Assembly: GCA_030704615.1 (NCBI GenBank)
Contig: CM060732.1
Location: 19,780,001 to 19,844,000 of the forward strand
Source of the DNA: Takakia lepidozioides
Taxonomy: Eukaryota > Streptophyta > Takakiopsida > Takakiales > Takakiaceae
DNA length: 64,000 nt
Reading direction: 5' to 3'
In this document: positions 43,291 through 54,607 of the stretch, piece after piece
Layout: every line of letters starts with the position of its first letter
Numbering within the stretch: position 1 is the first letter of the stretch
Notes under the pieces: model-generated
Seen by the model: the letters and a program-made list of their open reading frames with translations, nothing else
Database searches by the model: none
What the model was told of the DNA's origin: nothing
Program-made: the position numbers and the translations under genes

Positions 43291-45690
43291 GGTCATTGTC
43301 ATTGAAAGACAAAACAGCCCTTTACAGGGCACCATCTAACATTCCCTTTCATGTTTACAATCTCATTTGAATACCCCATTACATTTCAGGGTCTCTGAAA
43401 AAATAGGGTGGGAGGGTGGGATTCCAGGTCAGTCATATCATGAAAGCACCATAGTTTGCACCATCATTTCAAAAACTCATTTCAAACTCATTTCAAAAAC
43501 CAGATTGCAGGTTTGGGGATATTTCCCAGAATCAAGCTCATAGCATTTCAGTTGAAAACAGCCAGCCATTCATGCCTTAAGTATTTGCAAGTAGACACAA
43601 CACCTTAGCAAAAAAAGTTGTGAAAACCACATTGCAGGTCTTGGGACAGTCCTCAAGACTCATGCTAAAAAACAATTCAAGTTGAGTTTGAAACAGTCAA
43701 ACAAATATGCCTTAAGCATTTGCTGGTTTACATCATGTTTCCTCTTGCCCTATTGGCATGGTTCAAGACATGGTATATATCATGAGGTTGCATGCCAACA
43801 TCCAGGTTTTGAACAAGTCTTCTCCCTAGAGGCTATTGCTGGCCTGAAGGTGACGTTTCAGTGTCGTGTCACAAGCAGGAATCATAAAACAGAAGCAAGG
43901 CAAATTATCTCAAATTTGCCTGCTATCAGCCCTCAAATTCAGACTGCTATGAGAGCCTTAATGAGTGTGTGTGTTCCCTAAACAAGGCGTACTTGTTTGA
44001 CACAACAGAGTCAAGCTGAGAGGTTTCATTCCAAAGCTAGTTTGGTGATGTATCAATGCCAAACCACAAGCAGTAAACATGAAACCTATGCAAGGTTGAG
44101 TGTTCCAAAACAGATCTAGGTCTTGAGTGGTATTCTAGAACCTCCAAAGATCTGAGTTAACAAAGAAACTCAGAAGAACCCTGCCTGCAGCCAGGCCTTT
44201 AAATTGAGAGTCTTTAACGGGCCAAGGTAAACAAAATCCAGGTCTTGAGCATTTCACTTCCCTAAGAAACAGTACTGGTTTGAAGTTGATGTTTCAGAAC
44301 CAAGATACAAGCAAGATTCTTAAAAAGGAAGAAGAAACAACAGGGTTGAGCCACCTTAAGCAGGTATAGGCCTGGAATGGTATTTTAAGGCCTCATAAAA
44401 TAGCTCTGCCAAGGTGAAAGAGCAGCTCAGAAACCCCCATTTGTTATCAAGCCATGAAACCAAAATGATATGAGGGCCTTGAAGAATGTGTGTTATCTAT
44501 CAAAGCCTATCCTTTTGATCCATCAAAGTCATACCAAGAAGTTTCATTTCAGAGCCAAGTATCAAAGCAGTCAGAGTAATAACTGCTATTTTGTACCCTT
44601 GTACCCTTCATAGCTTAACTCCTACACATGCAAATGTGGTTGTAAAAAACCAGAAACAGGGGTAAGGAGAGAAGCAGATCCTCATTGGAGCCATCTTGGA
44701 GCAGGTCTGAAGCGGAAGCGGCATGGTGGCAGTTTGAAACATCAAATGGCATCAGCAGCTTAGGCAGTAGCAGTATCCACATTTGCAAGAACAGGAGCTG
44801 CAAGCTTCAAGAAATCAAGACAAGTGAAGACCCTCATCTGTGCCCGTCCCAAAAACCACCACATAACGATGTGTGTTAGTGAGGATGCAGCAGGTGAGTG
44901 GCAGGTCTTCACAGTTGCTATCCATGTCAGTGTTGAATTCTAAAGCATGTACAGATCACAATTCAAGCAAGGGTAAACTCAAAAAACCTTGAGTGTTTGT
45001 GGTATGCCCTGCACCATGGCATCCAACAGATAGTCTCCAACAGAACGCAATCAAAGTAGAAGCGTTCACAGATAGAGAATGGCTTATACAAAAAGAGAGC
45101 AACATGTAATCTGTAGATAAATAGGGATAGAGTACTTCCCAACGAGGAGTAAAAGCGCCGCTGCAAAATAAAGAACCATAAGTTTCTGAGCAAAGCGATC
45201 ATCGCTTTGTCGTCTGCCAGAGAGGAATCTGCCTAACCGCCAATGCGCATCCCAAGAGCCAGCCATCACGAGTACCATGTAGCAGCAGGGGAGCAGGTTT
45301 ATACGGTGCATCATCAAGGTTCACTGAAGCACGAGTTCAGTGCTGTGAAATGCGTCGGCCTGCTTAAGGCATAACTTCCCGATTTCTCATCCAGGGTGGA
45401 TGAAAAATCACATTTTATCAAGAGAAGCACTTTGTCAATGGATGACATCCAATAAAAAGGTATCTTTTAGGGTTATGGTATAGGCTTAGGTTTAATAACT
45501 GCCATCATTTATGATGGTAGTTTTATTATTCTCTTGGATTTTAAAATAGGTAACCATTATTCATGTAGTTCATCCAGTTTAGATGAAAGAAATACATGGT
45601 AAACCAAGCTTTCTGTACATTAAGTTTCATCATCCTATAATAATATCATCCAAATTTGGATGAAAAAGGTTGGGATGAAAAACTAAATAA
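43291..45690. other. No gene recognised
   Basis: No protein-like reading frames. Several segments between 43480 and 44580 repeat a loose theme (CAGGTCTTG...CATTTCA...AAGC), which may be diverged tandem repeats. From 45380 to 45680 short CATCC/GGATG pairs appear as at 40.3 kb. Confidence 0.35.
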
Positions 45691-45880
45691 CCTCAAAAGG
45701 TTAAGGGAGAGAGGGACAGAGAGGGACAGAGAGAGGGAGAGACCAGGAAACCAAAAATAAATAAAATGGTGGGGGGGGGGGGGGGAGTGACTGAGCCCGT
45801 GGTGCTCAGCAGCTTCTGGTGGTGCTCAGTCACTTCCCCCCCCCACCTTTTTCTTTTCTCTTTGTTTCCCCCTCTCGAGA
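45690..45880. repeat. Foldback with G-run/C-run arms, second copy
   Basis: GAGGGAGAGACC and a G-run (about 45771-45786), then AGTGACTGAGCACC-type sequence, its inverse GGTGCTCAGTCACT, a C-run and TTTGTTTCCCCCTCTC. It has the same architecture as 37195-37305 but a different central sequence. Confidence 0.75.
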
Positions 45881-45990
45881 CCCCGAGCACTTGCTGCTGT
45901 AAGCCCCCGACATGCTTGGTTTTTTTTGTTTTTGATCTGGAATGTTCCTAATGAGGCCAACTTGTGGGTTTGCATGACAGGTGCCAGCTT

Positions 45991-47605
45991 ATGGGGAAAG
46001 AGAAGAAGTCCCCTGCCCCAAAGAAAGGGACGGACAATCCGTTTGCTTTGCCGGCACGTGTGACGCGCCAGGGCGTCTCACGGCTAACCAGCCCCGTCGA
46101 CAGCCGCAGCCGGAGGGCTCGTCTGCCCCCCGAGGCCAGTACCCCCCCTCTTGTCCACATCTTGGATGCGCCAGGGGCCGGCTCAGCCAGCTCTCCTATT
46201 TGGGAGGTTGTTGCTGAGCCGGATGCTCAGTTGAGCACACCCCCGGCCACCAAGACGGGTGAAATGTACCTTGGCAAGCACATCACCCGTTCGGGGGCCC
46301 GGTATGGGCACCTTTTGGATGTCACCCCCATAGCAACCCCTTCCTCCGCAGCAAAGGTTGCACTTGCCAAGGCCCAACGTCAGGTTCAAGGGCCTTTGAA
46401 AGCCTCCATTGCCAGCCCATTGTTGTCGATGAGGGAGGAGGAGACGAGGAGGGCCAATGAAGTGGCCAAGATAGTGAAGCGCCTCGAAGAAGTCAAGCCG
46501 GGTGAGGGCTTCTACCCTGATACACATTTGGGGGGGGGGGGGGGGGGAGAGGAGGAGGTATGGGCCGGTTTGGAGCAGCCTAGCCGATCAGCGACACCGC
46601 CCCCTGAGCCTGAGCGGTCAGCAAAGAAGGGCCTGGACTACGGGGCGCCGCCGCCGGCTACGCTCCACATCTGGAATCTACTTCCAGTGGCGCTCCGGGA
46701 GGGGATAGAGTGGGCACATCCAGCAACGGGGACTCCTCCCACATCGGGTGACACCAGGGGCGAGTCGGACAAGCTTGCAAAGGTACAACTGTCACACCTT
46801 GTTCCATGATTTATCCTTTCCTTTGCATGCATGAAATTTTCTTTGTTGTTTGTTTCTTTTTTTGAATTTGGAGGGGTTATTTGTCTTCAGGAGGCAGCAA
46901 CATGGCTGGCCTCATTGGTGCAGTCCAGTGGGGTTGCCAATGAGGGAGAGCACGTGGTGTTCATGAAGGACCCGAACACCAAAGGTAAGAAGAAGAGGCC
47001 TCGATCTCCCAAGATCCCTTTTACCATTAATGAAGGGGCTGCCAAGGAGAGAGAGAGAAGGGAGAGGGAGAAGGAGAGAGATGAAGTAGCGGGGAAGGGG
47101 AAGGAGATGGTCGTGGAGAAGGGGAAGGAAAAGAAGAAGAAGAAAAAGAAGTCCCATGGAGAGGAAGGGGTGAGTGTGCATGTGGGGGAGGGCAGTGGGG
47201 TAACAAAGGAGTAGGGGAAGGAGGCTACAAAGAAGGGAGAGGGTGGGATGGCCTTGGCGATATAGGACGTGGAGTTGGCAAAGATCGTGGTGCCACCGGT
47301 GGAGGTGAATCGCCATGGTGACCCCTGCGGTGCGTTCTAGGAGGCTATGAAGAAGCCAGCCTTCGAACTCGCATTGAGGTGGTTCCCTTTGCACATCAAA
47401 TGGGCTGATCAGCACTTTGGCACGAAGCGGGCGTATGCTCATGTGTTAGACCGCCGGTTTCCGGGCAATTGGAGTGACACAAAGGGTGATGGAGATGGTG
47501 GGGCGAAACTTGAAGGACAGGAGGTACCATGCCAGACAGATCATTCGGAGGGCAATGGAAAAGGGAGCCATACCCAAACCACCTTATGGAATTACACAGG
47601 TTGGC
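45991..47605 (+). pseudogene. Broken unknown gene, Pro/Ser-rich first exon, Lys/Glu-rich second exon
   Basis: Exon 1 from ATG 45991 (MGKEKKSPAPKKGTDNPFAL) to donor at 46782 encodes a disordered, Pro/Ala-rich protein with a helical part (EEETRRANEVAKIVKRLEEV) and a G-run at about 46530-46546. Exon 2 starts at 46891 in phase (EAATWLASLVQSSGVANEGE) and becomes very rich in Lys/Glu. In-frame TAGs follow at about 47212, 47261 and 47338, then a segment FELALRWFPLHIKWADQHFG and, one base shifted, RRYHARQIIRRAMEKG that looks like a folded DNA-binding or transposase-associated domain. No known family recognised. The retroelement copy 2 begins 90 bp downstream and may have cut the gene off. Confidence 0.45.
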
Positions 47606-47708
47606 AAATCCTGAATCATGTCACCTTCCATTTGTCGCATGTGCATTAATGAGATGGATTCGATGCAACGTATGTGTGTAATTCACTAATTGTTGGGGGG
47701 GGGGGGGG

Positions 47709-49250
47709 GTGCATAGGTATCGTGGGATGCACTCATTTAGGCTTGGATGGCAGTCAGGGGAAGGCCGGCGTGTGCAGCTCCCTATGACGTTCATAGGAGG
47801 AGTTCCGGTTGCCCAGCAAGGCAAGATGCCGACACTGATAGCATTCACAGCTGCAGTGAGTTGGTCTGGAGAGTTTCTTGAGGGCAACGCTCATTCAGAG
47901 GATGTGTCACCTCCGGGAGAGCAGGTTGACATGTATGGTATGGCGGATTTGCTTGTCATGGTTGCTCACACTCCATTGTGGGGCTCGAGCAAGGATTTGC
48001 AGCGGGTTGCTGATCGATGGGTGCAACAAGCCTGGGTAGAGGCTTTTGTATCGTCAGGAGAGGAGGACAGTGTGGGGATTGCACCAGGACCACCTCAGTT
48101 GTCACCATTGGACACCACACCGATCGTGTGGCAGTGTCCAGATAAAGGCATTTGCTTTCTGAACTTGTTTAGTGGGATCAGCACTGGATTGCTACAGACA
48201 GGTGTACGGGTACAGCGTTAGTTGTATGTGGAGAGGGATGAGACTGCACGACACATCTCACTCCGTCATATTGCTCAGTTAGTGCAACAATACCCTGAGT
48301 TGTTGCCGGTGTCTGCAATTTGTGGATATCAGCAGGCCTTGCCAGCAGACATTTTGTTGCTGGGGGCACAAGATTTGGAGCGGGTTGGCTCCATTGATTT
48401 GGTAGTGGTAGGTTGGCCCTGCCAAGGGCATTCATCAGCCGGGCATGGCAATGGATTACGAGACTCGAGGTCGGGTCTGTTTTGGGAGATGGTGCGGGTT
48501 TTGCGCCACTTACAGCTTCATCAAGCTGTATATCCAGCATATATTGGAGAATGTGCCACTATTGAGCGATTCTCGGGCCAGGGTGATGGCCAGTGTGCAT
48601 CAAGTCCGGCTGTGGCTTGGGTCAGCAGTGTTGCTCGATGCAACTGCAGTGGGGTCACGAGCTCATCGTCCACGGTTATGGTGGACTAACTTGATGCCAC
48701 CCGCACTGCTCAAGCGTGCATTTGATGGGGTGCAGCGGCCAGCACACCTCACAGTGGATAGCATTTTGGACACAGGGAGACAATCTTAGCATGTGAGACA
48801 CAATGACTGTTTGCCTTTGGCAGTGGTCAATAAGGTGGGTCAACCACGAGCAACACTACCTACACTGCTCAGCTTCCCAGGATCGCATGCTTTCCGGGAT
48901 AGTGGACCTGGCCTCCTGTGGGATGCTCAGTTGCAGCAGTTAGTGGAGCCTAATGCCGACGAGCGAGAGCGGGCTATGGGTTTTTCCACTGGGACCATGG
49001 CGGTGCCTTCTCTTTATGAGGCATCACGTCGTCAAGGGTTGGGGCAAGCGATGGATTTCAATTGCTTGACCTGGATTAGCAGCTTGGCTATGGCTGAGCA
49101 ACGTAGAGTGCAGAGTGCACTTCCCTTGACGGTCTCTCTGCCTATCGAGACGGTACAGGCAGTGAGTGGGGGCGAGCCGGTGAGGACCACATGGTGCAGA
49201 TATCCATGGCACAAGTCTGCTGGACTTAAGATTGCAGTTACGGAGGACAA
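47709..49250 (+). pseudogene. DNMT3-like methyltransferase, second copy
   Basis: Motif order as in copy 1. Motif I has become LNLFSGISTG (Asp to Asn and Gly to Ser against LDLFGG) with three residues lost after it. A TAG lies at about 48219 just before LYVERDE. The catalytic PC motif is kept (GWPCQGHSSAGH). A one-base deletion near 48540 shifts to the frame of ENVPLL. AHRPRLWWTNL, ERERAMGF and GLGQAMDFNCLTW follow. Both the stop and the altered cofactor loop argue that it is inactive. The frameshift is at a different base from that in copy 1. Confidence 0.8.
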
Positions 49251-49839
49251 TTGGGAGCCTGACATTGGACCCATTGTCATCGGAGGAGAGATACAACGTA
49301 TATGGCAGTTCTTGAGGATTTACAGGAATTTCTTTGTCTCTCATGCTACGGTGGAGGAGCATGAGAGACATGTTCAGGTTGTGCATCGACCGGGTTTGGT
49401 CAATAGGGATGCGGATGGATTGAGTCGCAATCCATGCACGAGCCAGCAAGATGACACTGGAGCTCGGTGGCATGGTGAGACGGACGATGAGATGGTGCCG
49501 GGATGGCATGCATCTGCCTTTTTGTGTATCTTGGCATCAGGAGGTCAGGTTGGACCTACAACAGGATGATTGTAGACGGAGTGTCTGAGGACCCTGAGGC
49601 TAGTGATGAGCCAGGTGGTGCCAGAGATATACATGAGGATTCAGTTGTGTTGGACTATCTCCGCACTGGAGACACGACAGCTAGTGTGACTGCCAAGGAG
49701 AGGGATCGGATCCTGCAACGAGCCAAGAGGTTCAAGTGGGAGGGGATACACCTGCTTCGAGTGTGAGAGGATGGTTGGGTGAGGATCGTGCCTCACCCAA
49801 CACAGCGTGCATGGTTAGTGCGGCATGCCCATGAGGAGT

Positions 49840-49964
49840 TGGGGCATGCTCGTAGTACCGCCACTATGCTGGTGTGTGATCGATGCTCAAGAGGTTGGCA
49901 CATGGGATGCTTGACACCACCTCTTGAGAGGGTTCATGATGGAGATTGGTTATGTCCACATTGA
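49840..49964 (+). pseudogene. Second half of a PHD finger at the element's C-terminus
   Basis: After HAHEELGH comes ARSTATMLVCDRCSRGWHM followed by GCLTPPLERVHDGDWLCPH and a stop. The pattern Cys-x2-Cys, Trp-His-x2-Cys, Asp-Trp-x-Cys-Pro is that of the last four-plus zinc ligands of a PHD finger, a domain that usually reads histone H3 tails. The first Cys pair is missing here because of the deletion, but copy 1 has it. The last ligand after CP is His or beyond the stop, so this copy is incomplete. Confidence 0.75.
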
Positions 49965-50225
49965 TTGAGATAGTGGCAGTGGATATGATTAGTGGCAGCT
50001 AACAAGACATGGGAGGCCAAACTCATAGGAGTCAATACCCGAGATCTTAGGCTCAAGTTCACAGGTTGCAAGACGGTGACTAACGATGGGGCAACTCTTG
50101 TACCCGGCCTCTTGATCTATCGAGTTTGAGTGTAGTAGGGACAGTGATGGAGGACTTAATGAGGCTATGGCCACTATCACATCTTATGGCTACCTGGACT
50201 TAGAGGGACCTAAGCGCCAGCTAGG

Positions 50226-50500
50226 GGGGCGATTGTGATGGACTAGTGGCAGCCTAGTGATGGACTAGTGGCTGCACTAGTGGTGGCTAGTGGCAGCCTA
50301 GTGGTTGGACTAGTGGCTGCACTAGTGGTGGCTAGTGGCAGCCTAGTGGTGCACTAGTGGTTGCACTAGTGGTGGCTAGTGGCAGCCTAGTGGTGCACTA
50401 GTGGTAGACTAGTGACAGACTAGTGTTTGGTGTGCACATGTGTTGTGTGGTTGTGGACAGCGATGTAGTTGTGTAGCAATATGTATGCGCACGACATATG
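50226..50500 (+). repeat. Probable 3' LTR start of copy 2, with CTAGTGG minisatellite
   Basis: AGGGGGGCGA directly before TGTGATGGACTAGTGG looks like a polypurine tract followed by an LTR start. From 50240 to 50415 the sequence is built from ACTAGTGG, GGCTAGTGGCAGCC and TGCACTAGTGG units. Downstream, TGTGGACAGCGATGTAGTTG matches the LTR-like region of copy 1 near 26550. Confidence 0.55.
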
Positions 50501-53500
50501 CTATCTAAACCAAGTAAATGTTGGGATGAAGGGTAAATAGCGATCATCGGGGTATAGATAAGTTTTAATATATTGATTATAATATAACATGCATCCAATT
50601 ATAATTATAATAATTTGGAATATTCTTTAATTTCATTAGAATAGGGTTTTATTGGTAAGATCTGAATAACATATCTTAGTCAATTGAGCTATATCCTGAT
50701 TTTATCTTTATCCTCAGGGTAAATTTTGGCAATGTTGTGACGTAGGTATTTATATATACCCAAACAATATCTCAGATAGTATTTTAACGGGCCGGAGGGT
50801 AACTTAAAATTAAAGAAATCTATTAACCCGCCTCACACCTGGATTCCAGTTCAAGATGCCAACTTCCCCAAATGCGGAGGGTAAGTTAAAACCCATTTAT
50901 CCACCCAACATTGGTCAAACCGCTGTTGAATGGGTTTTTATATTTTAGATATCCCAACAACAAGCTGCATGTTGGAAGATTCCAGTTGAGTTGGAAATCC
51001 TCTGGTCTAGATCTCACCACCTAGTTAGAAGAGTCAAGCAGGTTTGGTTTTCAACTAGGGTACAGGTCCCATTGCCCGCGCAACTAAGCCAAGAGTATAG
51101 ACACACGATAAAGACACCCGGCCTGCGCCAATCCAGTCCTGCCGCAAAGGGTGGGGCCCAAATTAAACCCGAGCGGTGCAATAATGCAAGATAATTTGTA
51201 TTTTGTATCTCCAAGGTTTGGAGCCGCTCAAATTTGCATTTGCCCCCCCACATTTCGTCTACATAACGGGCTCCAAACCTGGCCCGTCGGTATGTTTGGA
51301 TCCCTTTTTGACTACACGTATCTGCAACCCACATTACTCCGGGCATTTTGTCATGGCAGTGACGAAGGACCTACTGCCAACGCAGCGAGGCGGATCCCCA
51401 AACTTGCCAGCAAGGTCAAGATAGTGAGGCACCATGCTTGCACGGCAACATGGTTCTTTTCTACTCCTCCGCTATCTTGGAAATTGGCCCCGCCAAATGG
51501 GCCGGTACAATGCATTTGGCGGGGCATTTTGGCTGGCACTGCTTAATTTAGCCAATATATCATAATTTTTTTAAGTTTAAAATACTTAAATTTATATGAT
51601 AAGTATGTTCCTGGTGAGATGTATTGCAAAACTATAATCAGGAAAGGTGAAAACATACATATAGATATATGTGTGTGTGCGTGCGCGCGTGAAAAGGGTT
51701 ATTTGTCTTATGTTTATTGCACATTTGACTCAATCATTGCAGATTGACACTTCTCCAAAAATGCATGCATCCATACATTAACCCCTAAAGGACAATCGGG
51801 AAATTACTTGCCACGCTCTAATTCCCATGGATGATATTGGATGAAAGTGAACCTTGAAGATGAATTGTACATGTCAGAGAGGAGCACATGTGGGAATTTA
51901 CAGCGCCAAAAAATCATAAAAGCTCTGCTCCCTAGAATTTTGCAAAGTGCCAAGGTTTCATGAAATCCAGTATTAGAGCACCATTGACCTGCCTACGTGG
52001 CAGTCAAATGGGCAATGTTCAAGAGAACATCTAGGGCTGAAAATTTATCATAATGCCAAATATTTTGGACAAGGCACCATGAAATGTTACTGTGCACTTA
52101 CTTACCAGTCACCTCATGGAAAGAAGCCAAAACAAGATTTTTTACCCCCCCAGATTTCACATACAAAGCAACCCCCCCATATTTTGGGCATTTTGGTCTG
52201 AGATTCTGGGAGATGACCTGTTGGTTGCCCCTTATCCAGATTTAGGAGGCCATTTCTTCAAGAAAAAATGTAAAATCACCAAATTTGCATGGTCAAAGCA
52301 ATTTTTCCTCTCTTTTTTTGTTCATGGTTTCAACTTGGCCAATTTTCTTTTGTTATAATATACTAAATGGAACGGTCAAAAGTGCTACAATTTTCTGAGG
52401 ACCTTCATGTAGTAGGTAGGGATGAAATGGAATGGTTCATCCAGCTGGATGTAAGGGGGGCGGGAAGTTAAAGCTATGAAATGGAGGGTATGGCCCACTT
52501 TTTGGGAAAACTCCCAAAAGTTAGCTCCTCCTTTAGGGGTTAATTGCAGGAGCAACATATCATTGTTGATCAAAAGCTGATCAGGCGTGACATGGTATCA
52601 TGGTATATTTTCTCTTAGTCTTTTACGAAGAAGCAAATGTTCTATGTATCCACGGCTCTCTTCTCTGCCATGGCAGCCTTTTTAGCATCTTTCTCTAGCT
52701 ACTCTCTCGCTTTCTGATCATTAGCTTTATCCTCTTATTCTATTCTTTTTTGTGTAAATTCAGCAATGTAACTTGGATCAGTAACCAACCTGCTCCTTCC
52801 AATGGTTTTGGGTGGTTGGATGCTAGGGAGAGATAAAATCGCAGACAAAGATCGATCTACAAACTCCATTCCATGTATCTCTGTGCTACTGGAGAGCCCT
52901 GTCTACAAACCAGCCCCTTTTTTTAAGGAAAAAAATAGCCAAAAAGCTACAAATAATATGGCGTTGACGTAGTTATATAAAAACATGGGATGAAAATACT
53001 TTGTTGGAGCCTTCATTTTTGTATCTCACTTTTGTTGCTATAGCCAGATCTATATAGGTACACCGCTAGATATCGCCAATGCAACCATCGTGTCTGTTCG
53101 TGTAGCCAAAGTGGTTAGAGCATTGAAGTGAGGTAGTCGCTCCCAAGATCGCTTCCTAGGCGTCGCCAGCTTAGCGCAGTCTTTCATCTAAGCTGTGTCA
53201 CCCAAATACAATTTGCATGAATGGATTCTCGCCAGGTGTGTCAAGGCTTTGATATGCAAGTACTCGTGTTTACATTGGCACTTATTTGCTTCAATTCCCT
53301 CTTTAAATTCAATCAATTTAAGGTACAAGGAGCGCCGTTTTGTAGAAGAGTGGAAGCACTGGCAACAAATGAGCTAACGACTGCTGTAACTGGAGTGGTT
53401 ATTCTGGTTACATTTTAGTTTCATTGCTGAAGTTTTTGTTCGGTATATAAAAAGAGCAGTGTCGAAGTTTTAAAGGAAAACTTGGAATTTGAGTCTGTTG

Positions 53501-54072
53501 CCAATTATCTCTCTTTATCAGGCCATGGAGCCATATATTTCAATTCAAAGTATCATGTAGTAGCCACTAGGTATGCTATTAAAAATTCCAATATTGGAGC
53601 CACAAATTTTGTATCCTAAAAATCAAAAATTACTCTTCGGTTTTACACTTCGCCAAAACTCAACCTGAATTTAAGTATTGTTGCCAGCTGTTACACCAAA
53701 AATTTGAATACGGTATAATCGCCAATTCAGTTTCATGCTGGCTGTAGCCATGTCTGTGAAACTTCATAAATGAAAAAAAATAAAGGGCTGCTTAAACAAA
53801 TCTGGTTGGGTTGAATAAATCTGTCTCTGCATGTTGTGCTTTTGCGAGGCGCACTCCAAGGCCTGCGTTCAAGAACGATTACCACAGGAAACCATTCAAA
53901 TGTAATGGATCTTTTTTTACCTGCAAATTGTTGAGAGCATTTTCATGATAGGATTCCCATGTTGTTCTCCATTTTCACATTATTATCGACCTCTAGTGAA
54001 GTGAACATCTCTGCGAGCCCATACTCTTCATTTTGACTGACTGTTACCATCCTAGGGCCAGATGCCAAATTT
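50500..54072. other. No gene recognised
   Basis: Long AT-rich stretch without protein-like frames. Seen: a (TG)n/(CG)n run at about 51668-51692, and scattered T-runs. A segment at 53099-53165 resembles the D-arm of a tRNA but lacks a T-arm (see rejected items). Confidence 0.4.
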
Positions 54073-54330
54073 TCAAAAACCCGATCTGATATTGTCAATT
54101 GACAAAGCTTTCTTCATGGCTTTAGCAATCAGCCCTGCAAGCATACTCTTTCTCACATCATCCTTGCCTTTTTTTATTGTATAGTGGTCATTCTCTTTAC
54201 GAAAATATCCCTTGAACGAACAAAAAACACTCACTTCAAGTGGTTGGAGTTTATGTGATGTGTGTGGAGGTAATGGCAAAATATCCAACCCCATTGATGA
54301 TGTCTTCTCTACAATATCTAGTACATGCAA
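54073..54330 (-). pseudogene. pogo/Tigger-type (DDE_1) transposase fragment
   Basis: The minus-strand frame contains LDILPLPPHTSHKLQPLEVS followed by VFCSFKGYFRKE, the block around the second catalytic acidic region of CENP-B/pogo-type transposases (usually LPPxTSHxLQPLDVxVF). Nothing upstream continues it, so only about 80 residues remain. Confidence 0.65.
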
Positions 54331-54607
54331 CGGATGTACATATTTTCTAGCACTTTATTTCTTGGATAATACAAAGACGCCGAAATGGATGAATTCCGTT
54401 CGCACACAATAACAACACCCGCATCCAAATACGGTTGACAATGTCCAGTTTTGATTTTGGTTACATGCCATAGCAACCCTTGTTGCAAACATAAAACTGG
54501 AGAGCTCTAGAGGCATCGTGGGGAGCCCTTGTTTCCAGCGGAGGAGGAAGAGAAGGAAGTCATTATACTTCACGAGCTCTAGAAACAGGAATAGAGCCAG
54601 ATATAGA

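Larger units (their letters stand above)
47709..49964 (+). mobile_element. Methyltransferase retroelement copy 2, internally deleted
   Basis: Starts abruptly after a G-run (47695-47709) within the protease end (RLGWQSGEGRRVQLPMTFIG) and follows copy 1 through the methyltransferase and the TEDNWEPDIGPIV linker. RT and most of RNase H are replaced by two short joins: linker to ATVEEHERHVQ to VVHRPGLVNRDADGLS. It then follows copy 1 to HAHEELGH at the integrase zinc finger and jumps to the second half of a PHD finger. It is non-autonomous. Confidence 0.85.

Noticed and set aside
53099-53165. tRNA-like segment (GTAGCCAAAGTGGTTAGAGC, like a tRNA A box)
   Set aside because: No matching GGTTCGA-type B box, no acceptor stem pairing and no anticodon arm could be laid out.
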